NCBI GenBank assembly: GCA_964390055.1
Contig: CAYMGQ010000003.1
Location: forward strand, 122,825 to 186,824
DNA from: CAYMGQ01 sp964390055
GTDB lineage: Bacteria > Bacillota > Clostridia > Peptostreptococcales > Natronincolaceae
Reading direction: 5' to 3'
Length of the DNA: 64,000 bases
Shown: one piece after another, positions 44,835 through 53,647 of the stretch
How positions within the stretch are numbered: the first letter of the stretch is position 1
How the letters are laid out: each line of letters starts with the position of its first letter
Position numbers and translations under genes: made by a program
Notes under the pieces: model-generated
The model's database searches: none
The model's input: the letters and a program-made list of their open reading frames with translations, nothing else
Told to the model about the DNA's origin: nothing

Positions 44835-45047
44835 TTATTTTCCTCCTTTTAATTTATTAAATCTTTTTCTAAGCAACCTTCTCCTATTCAATGATGCTAT
44901 TTCATCGACATAGTACATGCCATTTCGTAGAATAAGAAGATCACCCTCCTTGGCTAGGGGAGACAGTTGGCTTATGGGGACATGTATGATCTTACCATCT
45001 TTTTCTATGATGCCTACATTTCCCTCAAGTCTATCTAAAACAATCAA
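44835..45047 (-). CDS. DUF3006 family protein
   Basis: 70 residues: MIVLDRLEGNVGIIEKDGKIIHVPISQLSPLAKEGDLLI, the core of the DUF3006 family, a small beta-rich protein of unknown function common in Firmicutes. The C-terminus is basic. It lies between nadE and luxS, with the luxS start one base after its stop, so it is likely to be translationally linked to luxS. Confidence 0.82.
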   Translation of the reverse strand: MIVLDRLEGNVGIIEKDGKIIHVPISQLSPLAKEGDLLILRNGMYYVDEIASLNRRRLLRKRFNKLKGGK

Positions 45048-45068
45048 TTTATACCATTCCTTTGTAAA

Positions 45069-45815
45069 TTATTTCCAATCAGGCATAATAGGCATATTCC
45101 TTTTATGTTCGGTTGTCCTATGCAGTCTTTCTATAATACCTCTATCATATTCATTTATAGCCATACCTTCTAAATATGAGTCAATACTTTTATAGGTGAT
45201 ACCTAGCTCAGATTCATCGGTTTGACCCTGCCAAAGGCCTGCACTTGGTCGCTTGTCAATTATATTCTTTGGTATATTCAGCACGCGTGCCCATTCATAT
45301 ACCTGATATTTTTTCAAATTAGCTAGGGGTAGGAGGTCTACCCCACCATCACCATATTTAGTAAAGTATCCAGTATATAGTTCGGAAGCATTATCGGTGC
45401 CTACCACAAGGTAATTTAGATTGTTTCCAAGGGCGTAGAGAGTACTCATCCTCAGCCTAGCCCTAAGATTTGCATCCATTACCCTTTCCCTCTCATGATC
45501 TAGAAGATTTATCTCTTGCAATTTATCCATTACTTTATTATGTAAACTCTGATGCTCTTTATTTAAATCTAGAATGAAATGCTTAATTCCACAAGTGTTG
45601 GCAACTAAAAGACCATCCTCTATATCTTCCCTTTGGTTATTTATAGGCAAAATTGCTCCTAATGAACGGTCTGGCATGGCCTTGTGAATTAGATTAGCCA
45701 CAACGGCCGAATCAATTCCCCCCGAAATACCTACAAGTAACCCTTTAGTTTTAGATATTTTAACCTGGTCTCGTAACCAATCGATAATATAATCTATATG
45801 TTTTTCTACCTCCAT
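45069..45815 (-). CDS. nadE: NH3-dependent NAD+ synthetase
   Basis: 248 residues from the ATG at 45815, preceded by GGGAGGAG; longer frame upstream has no better site. The P-loop LVGISGGIDSAVVANLIH is near residue 30, and VGTDNASELYTGYFTKYGDGGVDLLPLANLKK near 150. The N-terminal glutamine amidotransferase domain of the long type is missing, so ammonia is the nitrogen source. Catalyses the last step of NAD synthesis; nadD is at 15 kb. Confidence 0.95.
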   Translation of the reverse strand: MEVEKHIDYIIDWLRDQVKISKTKGLLVGISGGIDSAVVANLIHKAMPDRSLGAILPINNQREDIEDGLLVANTCGIKHFILDLNKEHQSLHNKVMDKLQEINLLDHERERVMDANLRARLRMSTLYALGNNLNYLVVGTDNASELYTGYFTKYGDGGVDLLPLANLKKYQVYEWARVLNIPKNIIDKRPSAGLWQGQTDESELGITYKSIDSYLEGMAINEYDRGIIERLHRTTEHKRNMPIMPDWK

Positions 45816-45942
45816 ATTTAGTAACTCCTCCCTTCCTTTCAATTTTATTTTTCGGACAAAATGAATAGATTTCCCTAGGATGGTTAAATTATAGCTGCAC
45901 TATATCATTAATATCCCTTATTGCAAAGGTGGTATATAATAC

Positions 45943-46302
45943 ATGGTTAGTATGTATTGGCTGAAAATTATTTTGCTAGGCTTCACCGCAGGCACTATTA
46001 ATGGATTGTTTGGGGCTGGAGGTGGTACTATAATCGTACCTGCCTTAAATTTATTTTTTGATGTTCCTCAACATAAGGCCCATGCAACTGCAATCTCCAT
46101 TATATTACCCTTCACTATTATTAGTAGTTTTGTCTATTATAGACATGGCTTTACCTCAATAGGTGTAACTATAAAAGTAGTTATAGGTGGTATAATTGGT
46201 AGTATTATTGGATCCAAAGGACTAAACCATCTCTCAGATGATATTTTGAGGAAAATATTCGGTTTATTTATGGTTATAGCTGCTCTTAGGATGATGTTAT
46301 AA
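45943..46302 (+). CDS. TSUP (TauE/SafE) exporter, N-terminal half protein
   Basis: 119 residues, about half the usual length, with four hydrophobic helices and the family motif GFTAGTINGLFGAGGGTIIVPAL near the start. Its stop (TAA) overlaps the ATG of the next gene (ATAATG). The second protein is homologous in layout and also about 119 residues, so the two together equal a full-length TSUP protein. Likely works as a heterodimer exporting a sulfur-containing or organic anion; substrate unknown. Confidence 0.85.
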   Translation: MVSMYWLKIILLGFTAGTINGLFGAGGGTIIVPALNLFFDVPQHKAHATAISIILPFTIISSFVYYRHGFTSIGVTIKVVIGGIIGSIIGSKGLNHLSDDILRKIFGLFMVIAALRMML

Positions 46303-46661
46303 TGTTGTTAATTTTGCTAGGCTTATTTGCTGGAATTCTAGGGGGTATGGGCATTGGTGGAGGTAGCATATTAATTCCCGGTCTCATTTATATGACTCCT
46401 TTAAGTCAGCATACCATTCAGAGTATTAACCTAATATCTTTTATTCCCATAGCTATTACTGCCCTGATTATTCATTATAAAAATAGAAATATTCTAGGTA
46501 AGTTTAGTTTACCTATCACAATTACAGGTCTTATTGGCGCATATTTGGGTTCTAAACTAGCTTCCATTATATCCTCTAAAAATCTGAGGCGGCTGTTTGG
46601 ACTTTTCCTGCTAATAATGGGCCTTTATGAAATAGCTCGCACTAGGAAGGGTAAAAAATAA
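46302..46661 (+). CDS. TSUP (TauE/SafE) exporter, C-terminal half protein
   Basis: 119 residues with four predicted helices. Starts MLLILLGLFAGILGGMGIGGGSILIPGLIYM, which carries the same glycine-rich motif as the partner, showing the two halves are separate repeats of the TSUP fold. The ATG overlaps the stop codon of the preceding gene, a sign of coupled translation. The C-terminus IARTRKGKK is basic. Confidence 0.85.
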   Translation: MLLILLGLFAGILGGMGIGGGSILIPGLIYMTPLSQHTIQSINLISFIPIAITALIIHYKNRNILGKFSLPITITGLIGAYLGSKLASIISSKNLRRLFGLFLLIMGLYEIARTRKGKK

Positions 46662-46675
46662 AAGGTCAGATACAG

Positions 46676-47071
46676 TTATTGGTCTAATGCTACTAATATG
46701 CAATCAAAAAATACAAACTTTAAATTATAAGCTTCTGCCTTATCTATGGTATTTTCATCAAAGGTTCCAGGCTGCAACCAAACATATTTGATACCTAGTT
46801 CCTTGATAACATCCAAGGTTGCATTGGTAATCTTAGCAGGTACTACCATATTGATACAGTCTGGTTTCTCTGGTAATGCTTTTAAATCCCCATAAACCCT
46901 GTCACCTTCAATTACGTCATAATTAGGGTTTACCGGATATACCTTATAATCATATTCCTTTAATTTTTTGTAGATCTTATTCCCGAATTTTTCCTCATTG
47001 GGGGTTGCACCAACCACAGCCCATATATTTTTTTCAAGCATTTCCTTTTTAATTTTATCCATATCTGCCAT
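46676..47071 (-). CDS. CoA-binding domain protein
   Basis: 131 residues, a single CoA_binding_2 Rossmann domain: NIWAVVGATPNEEKFGNKIYKKLKEYDYKVYPVNPNY at the N-terminus, VYGDLKALPEKPDCINMVVPA, and YVWLQPGTFDENTI. This is the YccU/YneT type family. Expected to bind CoA or an acyl-CoA, but no enzymatic role is known for the stand-alone form. Alone on the minus strand with a weak upstream site. Confidence 0.88.
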   Translation of the reverse strand: MADMDKIKKEMLEKNIWAVVGATPNEEKFGNKIYKKLKEYDYKVYPVNPNYDVIEGDRVYGDLKALPEKPDCINMVVPAKITNATLDVIKELGIKYVWLQPGTFDENTIDKAEAYNLKFVFFDCILVALDQ

Positions 47072-47116
47072 ATTTAATATCCTCCAGTTTTTTTATTTTA
47101 AATATATTAATAATTA

Positions 47117-47767
47117 TTATGGAAGTATTGCTCTTCCATCATATTCAACCAGGTGATTTTCCTTTATTTCCTCCGCATGGAAGTTTCCATTGGTCCATTC
47201 CATAATTTTTCCTAGAAATACTTTTTCCTCATCAAATTTTATATATACATATAGATGTACCGCTTCATCATAATCAATTTTTTTAAGCAAATAGTTATTT
47301 TGAATTAATTCATTTTGAATCTTACCTAATAAAGGATATTCAATTTTTATACTATATAATTTATAGGGTCTTTTAATTACAATTTTCCCTGCATCTAAGG
47401 CTATTTTTGCCCCTCTAGTATAGGCTCTTACTAAGCCTCCGGCCCCCAGTTTTGTACCTCCAAAATATCTTGTTATCACTACAACCACATTTCTTAAATC
47501 CTCTTTTTTAATAACTTCTAACACTGGAATACCTGCGGTACCCGAAGGTTCCCCATCATCACTATACCTTTGTATACCATTGTTGTAACCAATGACATAA
47601 GCGGGGACATTGTGAGTAGCATCCCTATGTTTCTTCTTAATTTTTTCTATAAAGTCAATCGCTTCCTCCTCGGTGTCAACTGGTTTTGAATAACCTATAA
47701 ATTTAGATCTTTCTATAATTATTTCATCGATCCCCTCCCTATAGAGAGTTCGATATGTTCTTAGCAT
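47117..47767 (-). CDS. yigZ: YigZ/IMPACT family protein
   Basis: 216 residues: an N-terminal IMPACT (UPF0029) domain (KFIGYSKPVDTEEEAIDFIEKIKKKHRDATHNVPAYVIG, and DDGEPSGTAGIPVLEVI, near 78) and a C-terminal DUF1949 domain. KYFGGTKLGAGGLVRAYTRGA is the family core. Related eukaryotic proteins regulate GCN2; the bacterial role is not established. Minus strand, alone. Confidence 0.9.
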   Translation of the reverse strand: MLRTYRTLYREGIDEIIIERSKFIGYSKPVDTEEEAIDFIEKIKKKHRDATHNVPAYVIGYNNGIQRYSDDGEPSGTAGIPVLEVIKKEDLRNVVVVITRYFGGTKLGAGGLVRAYTRGAKIALDAGKIVIKRPYKLYSIKIEYPLLGKIQNELIQNNYLLKKIDYDEAVHLYVYIKFDEEKVFLGKIMEWTNGNFHAEEIKENHLVEYDGRAILP

Positions 47768-48054
47768 TCTATTTCATCCCTCAATCCTTATATTATTAAC
47801 TGTTAATACATACTGTGTTTTAACATATAATTATATCATATTTTTTATACTGAATCATCTGTTTTCAATAGACAAGCACTGATAATAAATATCAAAAAAT
47901 AAAAAAGAAGCAAAATATCCAAGACCATAGGGAAATTTGCCAATAATTTAAGAAGTTGCTATTTCTAAGAAAAGTTTTGTTACTTGGCTCAAATATGTTT
48001 CTTTTAAATACCCTAGTCCTTAAATAGTCTTGAATTTTTGCCCCTCTTTAATTA

Positions 48055-48495
48055 TTAAATTGCCAATTGTTCCTTTTTGCTCTTCATTAGCTCCTTATAT
48101 TTTTTATAAGATAAATTAACCAATGATTGGTCTTGGCTATAAGTAATCATATCAAGAGCCTTATCTATCGTATAAAAACCACCATCTTTAAAGCCCAATT
48201 TTTTATTAATTCTAAAGTCTTTTTTCTTAGTGGTCATAATATACCATGTAATCTGGTTGCAAACTGGCTGTTTTCTGGAAATAGAAAAAAATTCGTAACT
48301 TGTTTCTCCTGCTGTTGATAATATATCAGCATCCAATCCTGTTTCAACCTTAACACGGTTTTTGGCTGCATCAACAGAAGAATCCAAATTACGAATTTTC
48401 CCTTTAGGTAATACCCATTCATTTTTATCATTTTTTAGCAGGAATACTTGATTGGCATAAAATACTATGCCTCCTGCACAGTTTCGAACAATCAT
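48055..48495 (-). CDS. Nudix-fold protein with degenerate Nudix box
   Basis: 146 residues. The fold is recognisable from MIVRNCAGGIVFYANQVFLLKN, WVLPKGK and the tail with YTIDKALDMITYSQDQSLVNL. The catalytic Nudix box, expected as G-x5-E-x7-REUxEExGU, reads here GKIRNLDSSVDAAKNRVKVETGL: the RE pair is NR and the first metal-binding glutamate of EE is V. Hydrolase activity is therefore doubtful; it may have become a ligand-binding protein. Stop and start are intact and the frame is clean, so not obviously a pseudogene. Confidence 0.75.
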   Translation of the reverse strand: MIVRNCAGGIVFYANQVFLLKNDKNEWVLPKGKIRNLDSSVDAAKNRVKVETGLDADILSTAGETSYEFFSISRKQPVCNQITWYIMTTKKKDFRINKKLGFKDGGFYTIDKALDMITYSQDQSLVNLSYKKYKELMKSKKEQLAI

Positions 48496-48641
48496 AGATA
48501 TAACCTCCTTTAATTGTTGTTACATTACATAATACACTAATTTCCCTTATTTTTCAATACTTTTTCAAACATAGTATTTGGTATTTTATATCCCATTACT
48601 ATTATAGGTAGTATTCTTCAAATCATCAAAAAAATTCTATA

Positions 48642-49931
48642 TTATAATAAAAAATATTCATATTGTTTGTATTTATCCCTATATAGGGATTTCCCTAATC
48701 TTGCCTCCATTAAAACACCTTTTTCAAGATATTTTTGTTTCAAAACATGGGCTTCCTCATGTAACTGTGCTACAATATGCCCCTCGTCATAAGGTATTAA
48801 CAGGGTTAAATCTATCTGATCTTGACCTATTTTTTCAAAAATCATTTCAATAAGTTTGTCTAGATTTTCTCCGGTTTTAGCAGAAATAATAACAGTATCT
48901 TTATTTTGAATAATAATATTTCCTGTATCTAATAGGTCGCCCTTATTGTAAACATTAATTATATTCTTATTATTGATTCCCAAATCCTTTAATACTCCCC
49001 TGGTGGTTTCCATTTGAAGTTGATAATTTTTATTTGATGCATCAATTATATGCAATAGAACATCAGCATAATTTATTTCTTCTAATGTAGACTTAAATGC
49101 ATTTACTAGGTCATGTGGGAGCTTGCTCACAAATCCCACGGTATCTGTTAATAAAAATTCTCTATTTTGTGGAAGTACAATTTTTCTTAAAGAAATATCT
49201 AGTGTTGCAAACAACTTATCTCTAACATATACTTCCCTATCTTGTTCATGGTATTGGTTTTTCCTCAAAAAAGCATTCATAAGGGTTGATTTACCAGAGT
49301 TAGTATAACCCACTAGGGCTACTATAGGAAGTTTTGATTTTATTCTTTGTATCCTTTGAATATTTCGTGTTTTCCGAACTTCTTCTAGTAATCTTTTAAT
49401 CTCATCTATTCTCCTTAGAATATGCCTTCTATCAGTTTCTAACTTCATTTCACCGGGACCTCTTGTGCCAATTCCCCCTCTTTGTCTTGATAACTCCTTG
49501 CCCAATCCAATTAATCTAGGTAATCTATATCTTAATTGTGCCAATTCAACTTGCAATTGACCTTCTCTACTTTGTGCCCTTTGGGCAAATATATCTAAAA
49601 TTACAGTAGTCCGATCTACTACACTTCTGCCGATCATGTTCTCCAAATTTCGTATTTGTGCACCGGATAATTCATCATTAAATATTACTAAATTTACATC
49701 ATTACTTTTACAAAACTCAGCTATTTCATCAGCCTTTCCTTTGCCTATAAAATAGGCCGGGTGAATAGTAGCTCTATTTTGAACCGTTGTGGCTACAACT
49801 TGGGCCCCTGCCGTTTGTGCCAACTCCTCTAATTCACTCATCGAATCATCTATATCTTGACCATTATCTGAATTGAACTGGTTCACTCCCACAAGTACAG
49901 CCCTGTCTTTTTCTAAGCTTAAAATTCCCAT
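48642..49931 (-). CDS. hflX: GTPase HflX
   Basis: 429 residues. N-terminal HflX domain (EELAQTAGAQVVATTVQNRATIHPAYFIGKGKADEI and NDELSGAQIRNLE), the linker helix, and a GTPase domain with G1 GYTNSGKST (near residue 210), G3 DTVGF (near 260) and NKGD (near 330). RGGIGTRGPGEMKLE is a strong family mark. Rescues or splits stalled ribosomes under stress. Alone on the minus strand, followed by yunB upstream. Confidence 0.96.
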   Translation of the reverse strand: MGILSLEKDRAVLVGVNQFNSDNGQDIDDSMSELEELAQTAGAQVVATTVQNRATIHPAYFIGKGKADEIAEFCKSNDVNLVIFNDELSGAQIRNLENMIGRSVVDRTTVILDIFAQRAQSREGQLQVELAQLRYRLPRLIGLGKELSRQRGGIGTRGPGEMKLETDRRHILRRIDEIKRLLEEVRKTRNIQRIQRIKSKLPIVALVGYTNSGKSTLMNAFLRKNQYHEQDREVYVRDKLFATLDISLRKIVLPQNREFLLTDTVGFVSKLPHDLVNAFKSTLEEINYADVLLHIIDASNKNYQLQMETTRGVLKDLGINNKNIINVYNKGDLLDTGNIIIQNKDTVIISAKTGENLDKLIEMIFEKIGQDQIDLTLLIPYDEGHIVAQLHEEAHVLKQKYLEKGVLMEARLGKSLYRDKYKQYEYFLL

Positions 49932-50032
49932 ATTGATAGTTCACTCCTATAATTTTAACAGTTTGGAATATAATTCTATCATATTCCTTGCCTATCGTAC
50001 ACCCCTGTCCATCAAGAATACATGTATTATCA

Positions 50033-50692
50033 TTAATCTAAACTTTTATTTCCAGGAATATGAAAATAATTTAAAGGCACCTTACCCACTATAATTGTTT
50101 CTGCCACTGGTACCTGATTTGTCACTTCTATTACATTGGAGCTTAGGGGAATTATAACACGAACCTTGGTATTTATAGTCAAAAATACCCTATGCAAAGT
50201 TTGATTGATTCCAGCTTCCTTAAATTCAGTTCCAAAATCAACATCTACCACTCCCAGGGGGCTCAACTTTAATTTAAATTTAGGTCCATAATGGGAAAAT
50301 ATTTTATGACCTATTATACTAGCTAAGGGTATTCTTTGGTACTGAATGGGAAGTTCATGCAAACTTCCTTGGATTGTCAAGGCTACGTCTGTAGCTATTT
50401 TGTTCATTATCATAGTATTTGATTGCATAAAAATAATATTACCCTTATCATCTTCCCTGGTAACAATCAAGTCATTATAATTATTTTTCTTACTTATAAT
50501 ATCTGAAACGGCCTGATTTACAGCTTTAGTGATAAGCTCCTGCGCTTTCATATCCCCAAGAGCTTGTATAGTAGGCAATACCTTCCTCTCAATAGCAAAA
50601 ATACTAAGGGATAGAATTGTAAAAATGATGGTAATTATTAAATATATCTTAAGTTTTAATTTTTTTCTACTACTATAATACAAGTTTATCAT
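50033..50692 (-). CDS. yunB: Sporulation protein YunB
   Basis: 219 residues with an N-terminal membrane helix (about residues 15-33) and the conserved LPTIQALGDMKAQELITKAVNQAV (near 40) and DFGTEFKEAGINQTLHRVFLTINTKVRVIIPL (near 150) of the YunB family. In B. subtilis yunB is a sigma-E-dependent gene required for spore formation. The role at molecular level is not established. Lies between hflX and the PBP1A gene on the minus strand. Confidence 0.9.
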   Translation of the reverse strand: MINLYYSSRKKLKLKIYLIITIIFTILSLSIFAIERKVLPTIQALGDMKAQELITKAVNQAVSDIISKKNNYNDLIVTREDDKGNIIFMQSNTMIMNKIATDVALTIQGSLHELPIQYQRIPLASIIGHKIFSHYGPKFKLKLSPLGVVDVDFGTEFKEAGINQTLHRVFLTINTKVRVIIPLSSNVIEVTNQVPVAETIIVGKVPLNYFHIPGNKSLD

Positions 50693-50788
50693 CCCCCCTT
50701 TATTAATATATGTGAAGATATTGGATTATTGTGTATTAGGTTTTATTTTTATTTAATTTATTAGGCTTTTGACCACTTTAGTAATTCC

Positions 50789-50817
50789 TTAACAGCATAT
50801 ATATTTTATGTTATAAT
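50789..50817 (+). promoter_or_regulatory. Promoter of the PBP1A gene
   Basis: TTAACA (50789-50794) and TATAAT (50812-50817) with a 17-base spacer. It leaves a leader of about 160 bases before the ATG at 50987. The leader holds no element that I recognise. Confidence 0.68.
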
Positions 50818-50986
50818 ATCTGTATTCTAACTTGTAATGCTCAATCAATTAGCATATGAACTAGGGATCTTTCTTATAAGTAGGGACAACAGACTTATTG
50901 AATTATTGAACCATGGCTATAATTAAACTGAAATGAATTAAATGCTTGATAAAAACCTTTTCCATTTTAAAGACGGAGGTATATAT

Positions 50987-53587
50987 ATGTCACAAAAAAG
51001 ACGAGCAGGAGATAATAAAGATAAACATAAAAAAATTTCCTTTAAAAAAATTTTTGTAGTATCCTTAATTCTCGTTGTTCTCATAGGCTTTATAAGTGCT
51101 GGTGCTCTAGTTGGTATAGTAGCCAGTATATTAAGGGATACTGAACCCATTGATGCTTCTAATATTTATAATCTATTAGATGAAAGTACTTTTATATTAG
51201 ATAGTGAGGGCCAGGTAATTGAAAAAATCCAGACTGAGGGCTATAGGGTCATTATTGATTTCAAAGATATGCCCACCCACTTAAGAAACGCTTTTATTGC
51301 TATTGAAGATGAGCGCTTTAAGTCGCACAAGGGTCTTGATTTTAGACGTATTGTAGGTGCTACTATTACCAATATAAGGACAGGTTCTAGACAAGGCGCT
51401 AGTACAATTTCTCAACAATTAGCCAAAAATTTATATTTAACTCATGAGCAAACTTATACAAGAAAAATTAAGGATATGTACTATGCCATTCAACTTGAAA
51501 AACAGTTATCCAAGGAACAGATTTTAGAAGCCTATCTTAATACTATTAATCTAGGCAGTGGTGCCTACGGGGTTCAGGCAGCTGCTCAGGTATATTTTTC
51601 CAAGGATGTTCAAGATTTAACTATAGCTGAAGCTGCCCTTATTGCTGGTATTGCTAGAAATCCCAGCCGATATTCTCCTATAAGAACCTTGGAGAAATCA
51701 CAGGTAGATGTGGACGAGTATGAAATATTGGATGATAGTGATTCTATCTATACCATAGTATATAATGATGGCTACAGAAACCGTCAACAGTTAGTTTTAA
51801 GTAATATGAAACGATTAGGAATGATTTCAAATCAAGAATATGAGGCTGCCTTAGATGAAGATATTAAAACAAACCTAAAGCCCAATCGCTTTACAAATGA
51901 GGAATTGTCTTCCTATTTTTCCGACTTGGTAAAAGAGGAAGTATTAGTTAATCTTATAGCAAGTGGATATTCCAAAGAAGAAGCTAATAATATGCTATAT
52001 TCAGGAGGGTTAAGAATATATAGTAGCCTAGATTCGAGAATGCAAAGAATACTAGATGAGGAATATGAAAAACAGACTAACTTTACCGATCTTCAGGGTA
52101 ATCCCCTGCTTAATGTGGGTGAGGATGGTAATATCCAACCCCAATCGGCAATGGTTATTATGGACCATAATAATGGTCAAATTAAAGCTCTAGTGGGCGG
52201 GCGCAGTATTACTGGACGGAAAATTTATAACAGGGCCTTAAACCCAAGACAGCCTGGTTCTGCAATTAAACCAATAGCAGTTTATACTCCTGCAATTGAT
52301 ATTGGTATGACGCCTGCCACCGTGATAGATGAAGTACCTGTATATTATAATAGGGGAAATCCATCCCAAGCCTATCCCGCAAATTATGATAGAAGATACC
52401 GTGGCCTTACTACCTTTAGGGATGCAATAATAAGATCCAGTAACGTAGCAGCTGTTGTAACCATTCACCAAGCTGGAAATTATAATGATAATACTGCCTT
52501 TAATATTATGTTTGATTATATGGAAAGTATGGGTATATCAACAGTCATTAGACCAGAGAATCCATATATAGCATCCAATGGAAAAAAATATGCCGATACA
52601 ACTTATTCAACAGCCCTAGGCGGAATGACCCTTGGTGTATCTCCCTTGGATTTAACCGCCGCATTTGGGACCCTAGCTAATCAGGGAGTCTATACCAAAC
52701 CTATTACTTTCACCGAGGTTAGGGACAAGCATGGTAATCTTATCTTGGAAAATAGCACAATCAAGGAGAGGGTTGTATCTCCCGAAGTTGCCTATGTTGT
52801 TACAGATATGTTAAAGTCGGTGGTTACCTCGGGAACTGGAACGAGAGCTAGGTTATATAATGGTAACGCCACCATACCTGTTGCAGGTAAAACTGGTACA
52901 ACTAATGATCAAAAAGATGCTTGGTTTGTTGGCTATAGCCCATATTATGTTTCTGCCACATGGATTGGCTATGACACCCCGGATAGATTACCACAAGGGA
53001 GTACAATGGCTGCCCAATTATGGGGCAATATAATGAAACGAATTCATGAGGAGCATGCTCCGAAAAACTTTGAATCTGCAAACAACATTGTAAGAGTAAA
53101 TATATGTTCGAAATCTGGCAAGATACCAACAGAATTTTGCTCGCAAGATCCTAGAGGTAGCACAGTAAGGTCCGAGATTTTTATAAGGGGGACCGAACCT
53201 CAAGAAGAATGTCCAGTTCATGTTAAAGCTGATATTCATGCCCCTACAGGCAAATTAGCCACTGAACAAACACCACCTTGGGAAATTGAATCTAAAATTT
53301 TTATTGAAAGACCAATACCCTATTATCCGGAAGAGCATAATAATATTTTGCCCGAGGATTATGAGTATGATTTACCAAAAGAATACTATGATCCCCTAGA
53401 GGATGGCGTAGGCCTCCCTCCATATTTCGAAAATCCCGATGATTATTTAAATGGTGAAGATTGGGATGTACTCTGGCCAGACTTTGATGACTATAACAAT
53501 CATGATAACTATGAGAAACCTGATAACAACGATTCCTATGATGAAAATAATGACCCTATCATGGACAATGATAATAATATTTATTAA
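50987..53587 (+). CDS. ponA: Penicillin-binding protein 1A (class A transglycosylase/transpeptidase)
   Basis: 866 residues from ATG at 50987 with GACGGAGGT; an ATG 15 codons upstream lacks a site. A basic N-terminus and a membrane helix (about 17-45); glycosyltransferase motifs EDERFKSHKG (near 95), RQGASTISQQLAKN (near 133) and NTINLGSGAYGVQAAA (near 182); transpeptidase motifs SAIK (PGSAIKPI, near 425), SSN (near 485) and KTGTTNDQKDAW (near 645). The C-terminal ~100 residues are an acidic, Asn/Asp-rich tail. Builds peptidoglycan; gene faces yunB and is convergent with spoVAEA. Confidence 0.95.
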   Translation: MSQKRRAGDNKDKHKKISFKKIFVVSLILVVLIGFISAGALVGIVASILRDTEPIDASNIYNLLDESTFILDSEGQVIEKIQTEGYRVIIDFKDMPTHLRNAFIAIEDERFKSHKGLDFRRIVGATITNIRTGSRQGASTISQQLAKNLYLTHEQTYTRKIKDMYYAIQLEKQLSKEQILEAYLNTINLGSGAYGVQAAAQVYFSKDVQDLTIAEAALIAGIARNPSRYSPIRTLEKSQVDVDEYEILDDSDSIYTIVYNDGYRNRQQLVLSNMKRLGMISNQEYEAALDEDIKTNLKPNRFTNEELSSYFSDLVKEEVLVNLIASGYSKEEANNMLYSGGLRIYSSLDSRMQRILDEEYEKQTNFTDLQGNPLLNVGEDGNIQPQSAMVIMDHNNGQIKALVGGRSITGRKIYNRALNPRQPGSAIKPIAVYTPAIDIGMTPATVIDEVPVYYNRGNPSQAYPANYDRRYRGLTTFRDAIIRSSNVAAVVTIHQAGNYNDNTAFNIMFDYMESMGISTVIRPENPYIASNGKKYADTTYSTALGGMTLGVSPLDLTAAFGTLANQGVYTKPITFTEVRDKHGNLILENSTIKERVVSPEVAYVVTDMLKSVVTSGTGTRARLYNGNATIPVAGKTGTTNDQKDAWFVGYSPYYVSATWIGYDTPDRLPQGSTMAAQLWGNIMKRIHEEHAPKNFESANNIVRVNICSKSGKIPTEFCSQDPRGSTVRSEIFIRGTEPQEECPVHVKADIHAPTGKLATEQTPPWEIESKIFIERPIPYYPEEHNNILPEDYEYDLPKEYYDPLEDGVGLPPYFENPDDYLNGEDWDVLWPDFDDYNNHDNYEKPDNNDSYDENNDPIMDNDNNIY

Positions 53588-53597
53588 ATAGTATAAC

Positions 53598-53629
53598 AGA
53601 AGGCGAATATAATAAAACATTCGCCTTCT
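53598..53629. terminator. Bidirectional terminator between ponA and spoVAEA
   Basis: AGAAGGCGAAT (53598-53608) and its exact complement ATTCGCCTTCT (53619-53629) around a ten-base loop, lying between convergent stop codons. Confidence 0.82.
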
Positions 53630-53647
53630 GGTGTTTATCTCATAAGA

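Noticed and set aside
45943..46661. TauE/SafE gene broken by a frameshift
   Set aside because: Both halves have own starts, equal length and each carries the repeat motif; overlap of stop and start codons is typical for coupled genes.
47768..48054. Possible gene or RNA in the yigZ-Nudix gap
   Set aside because: The 287 bases are A/T-rich with no open frame with a start site, no strong hairpin and no recognised regulatory element.
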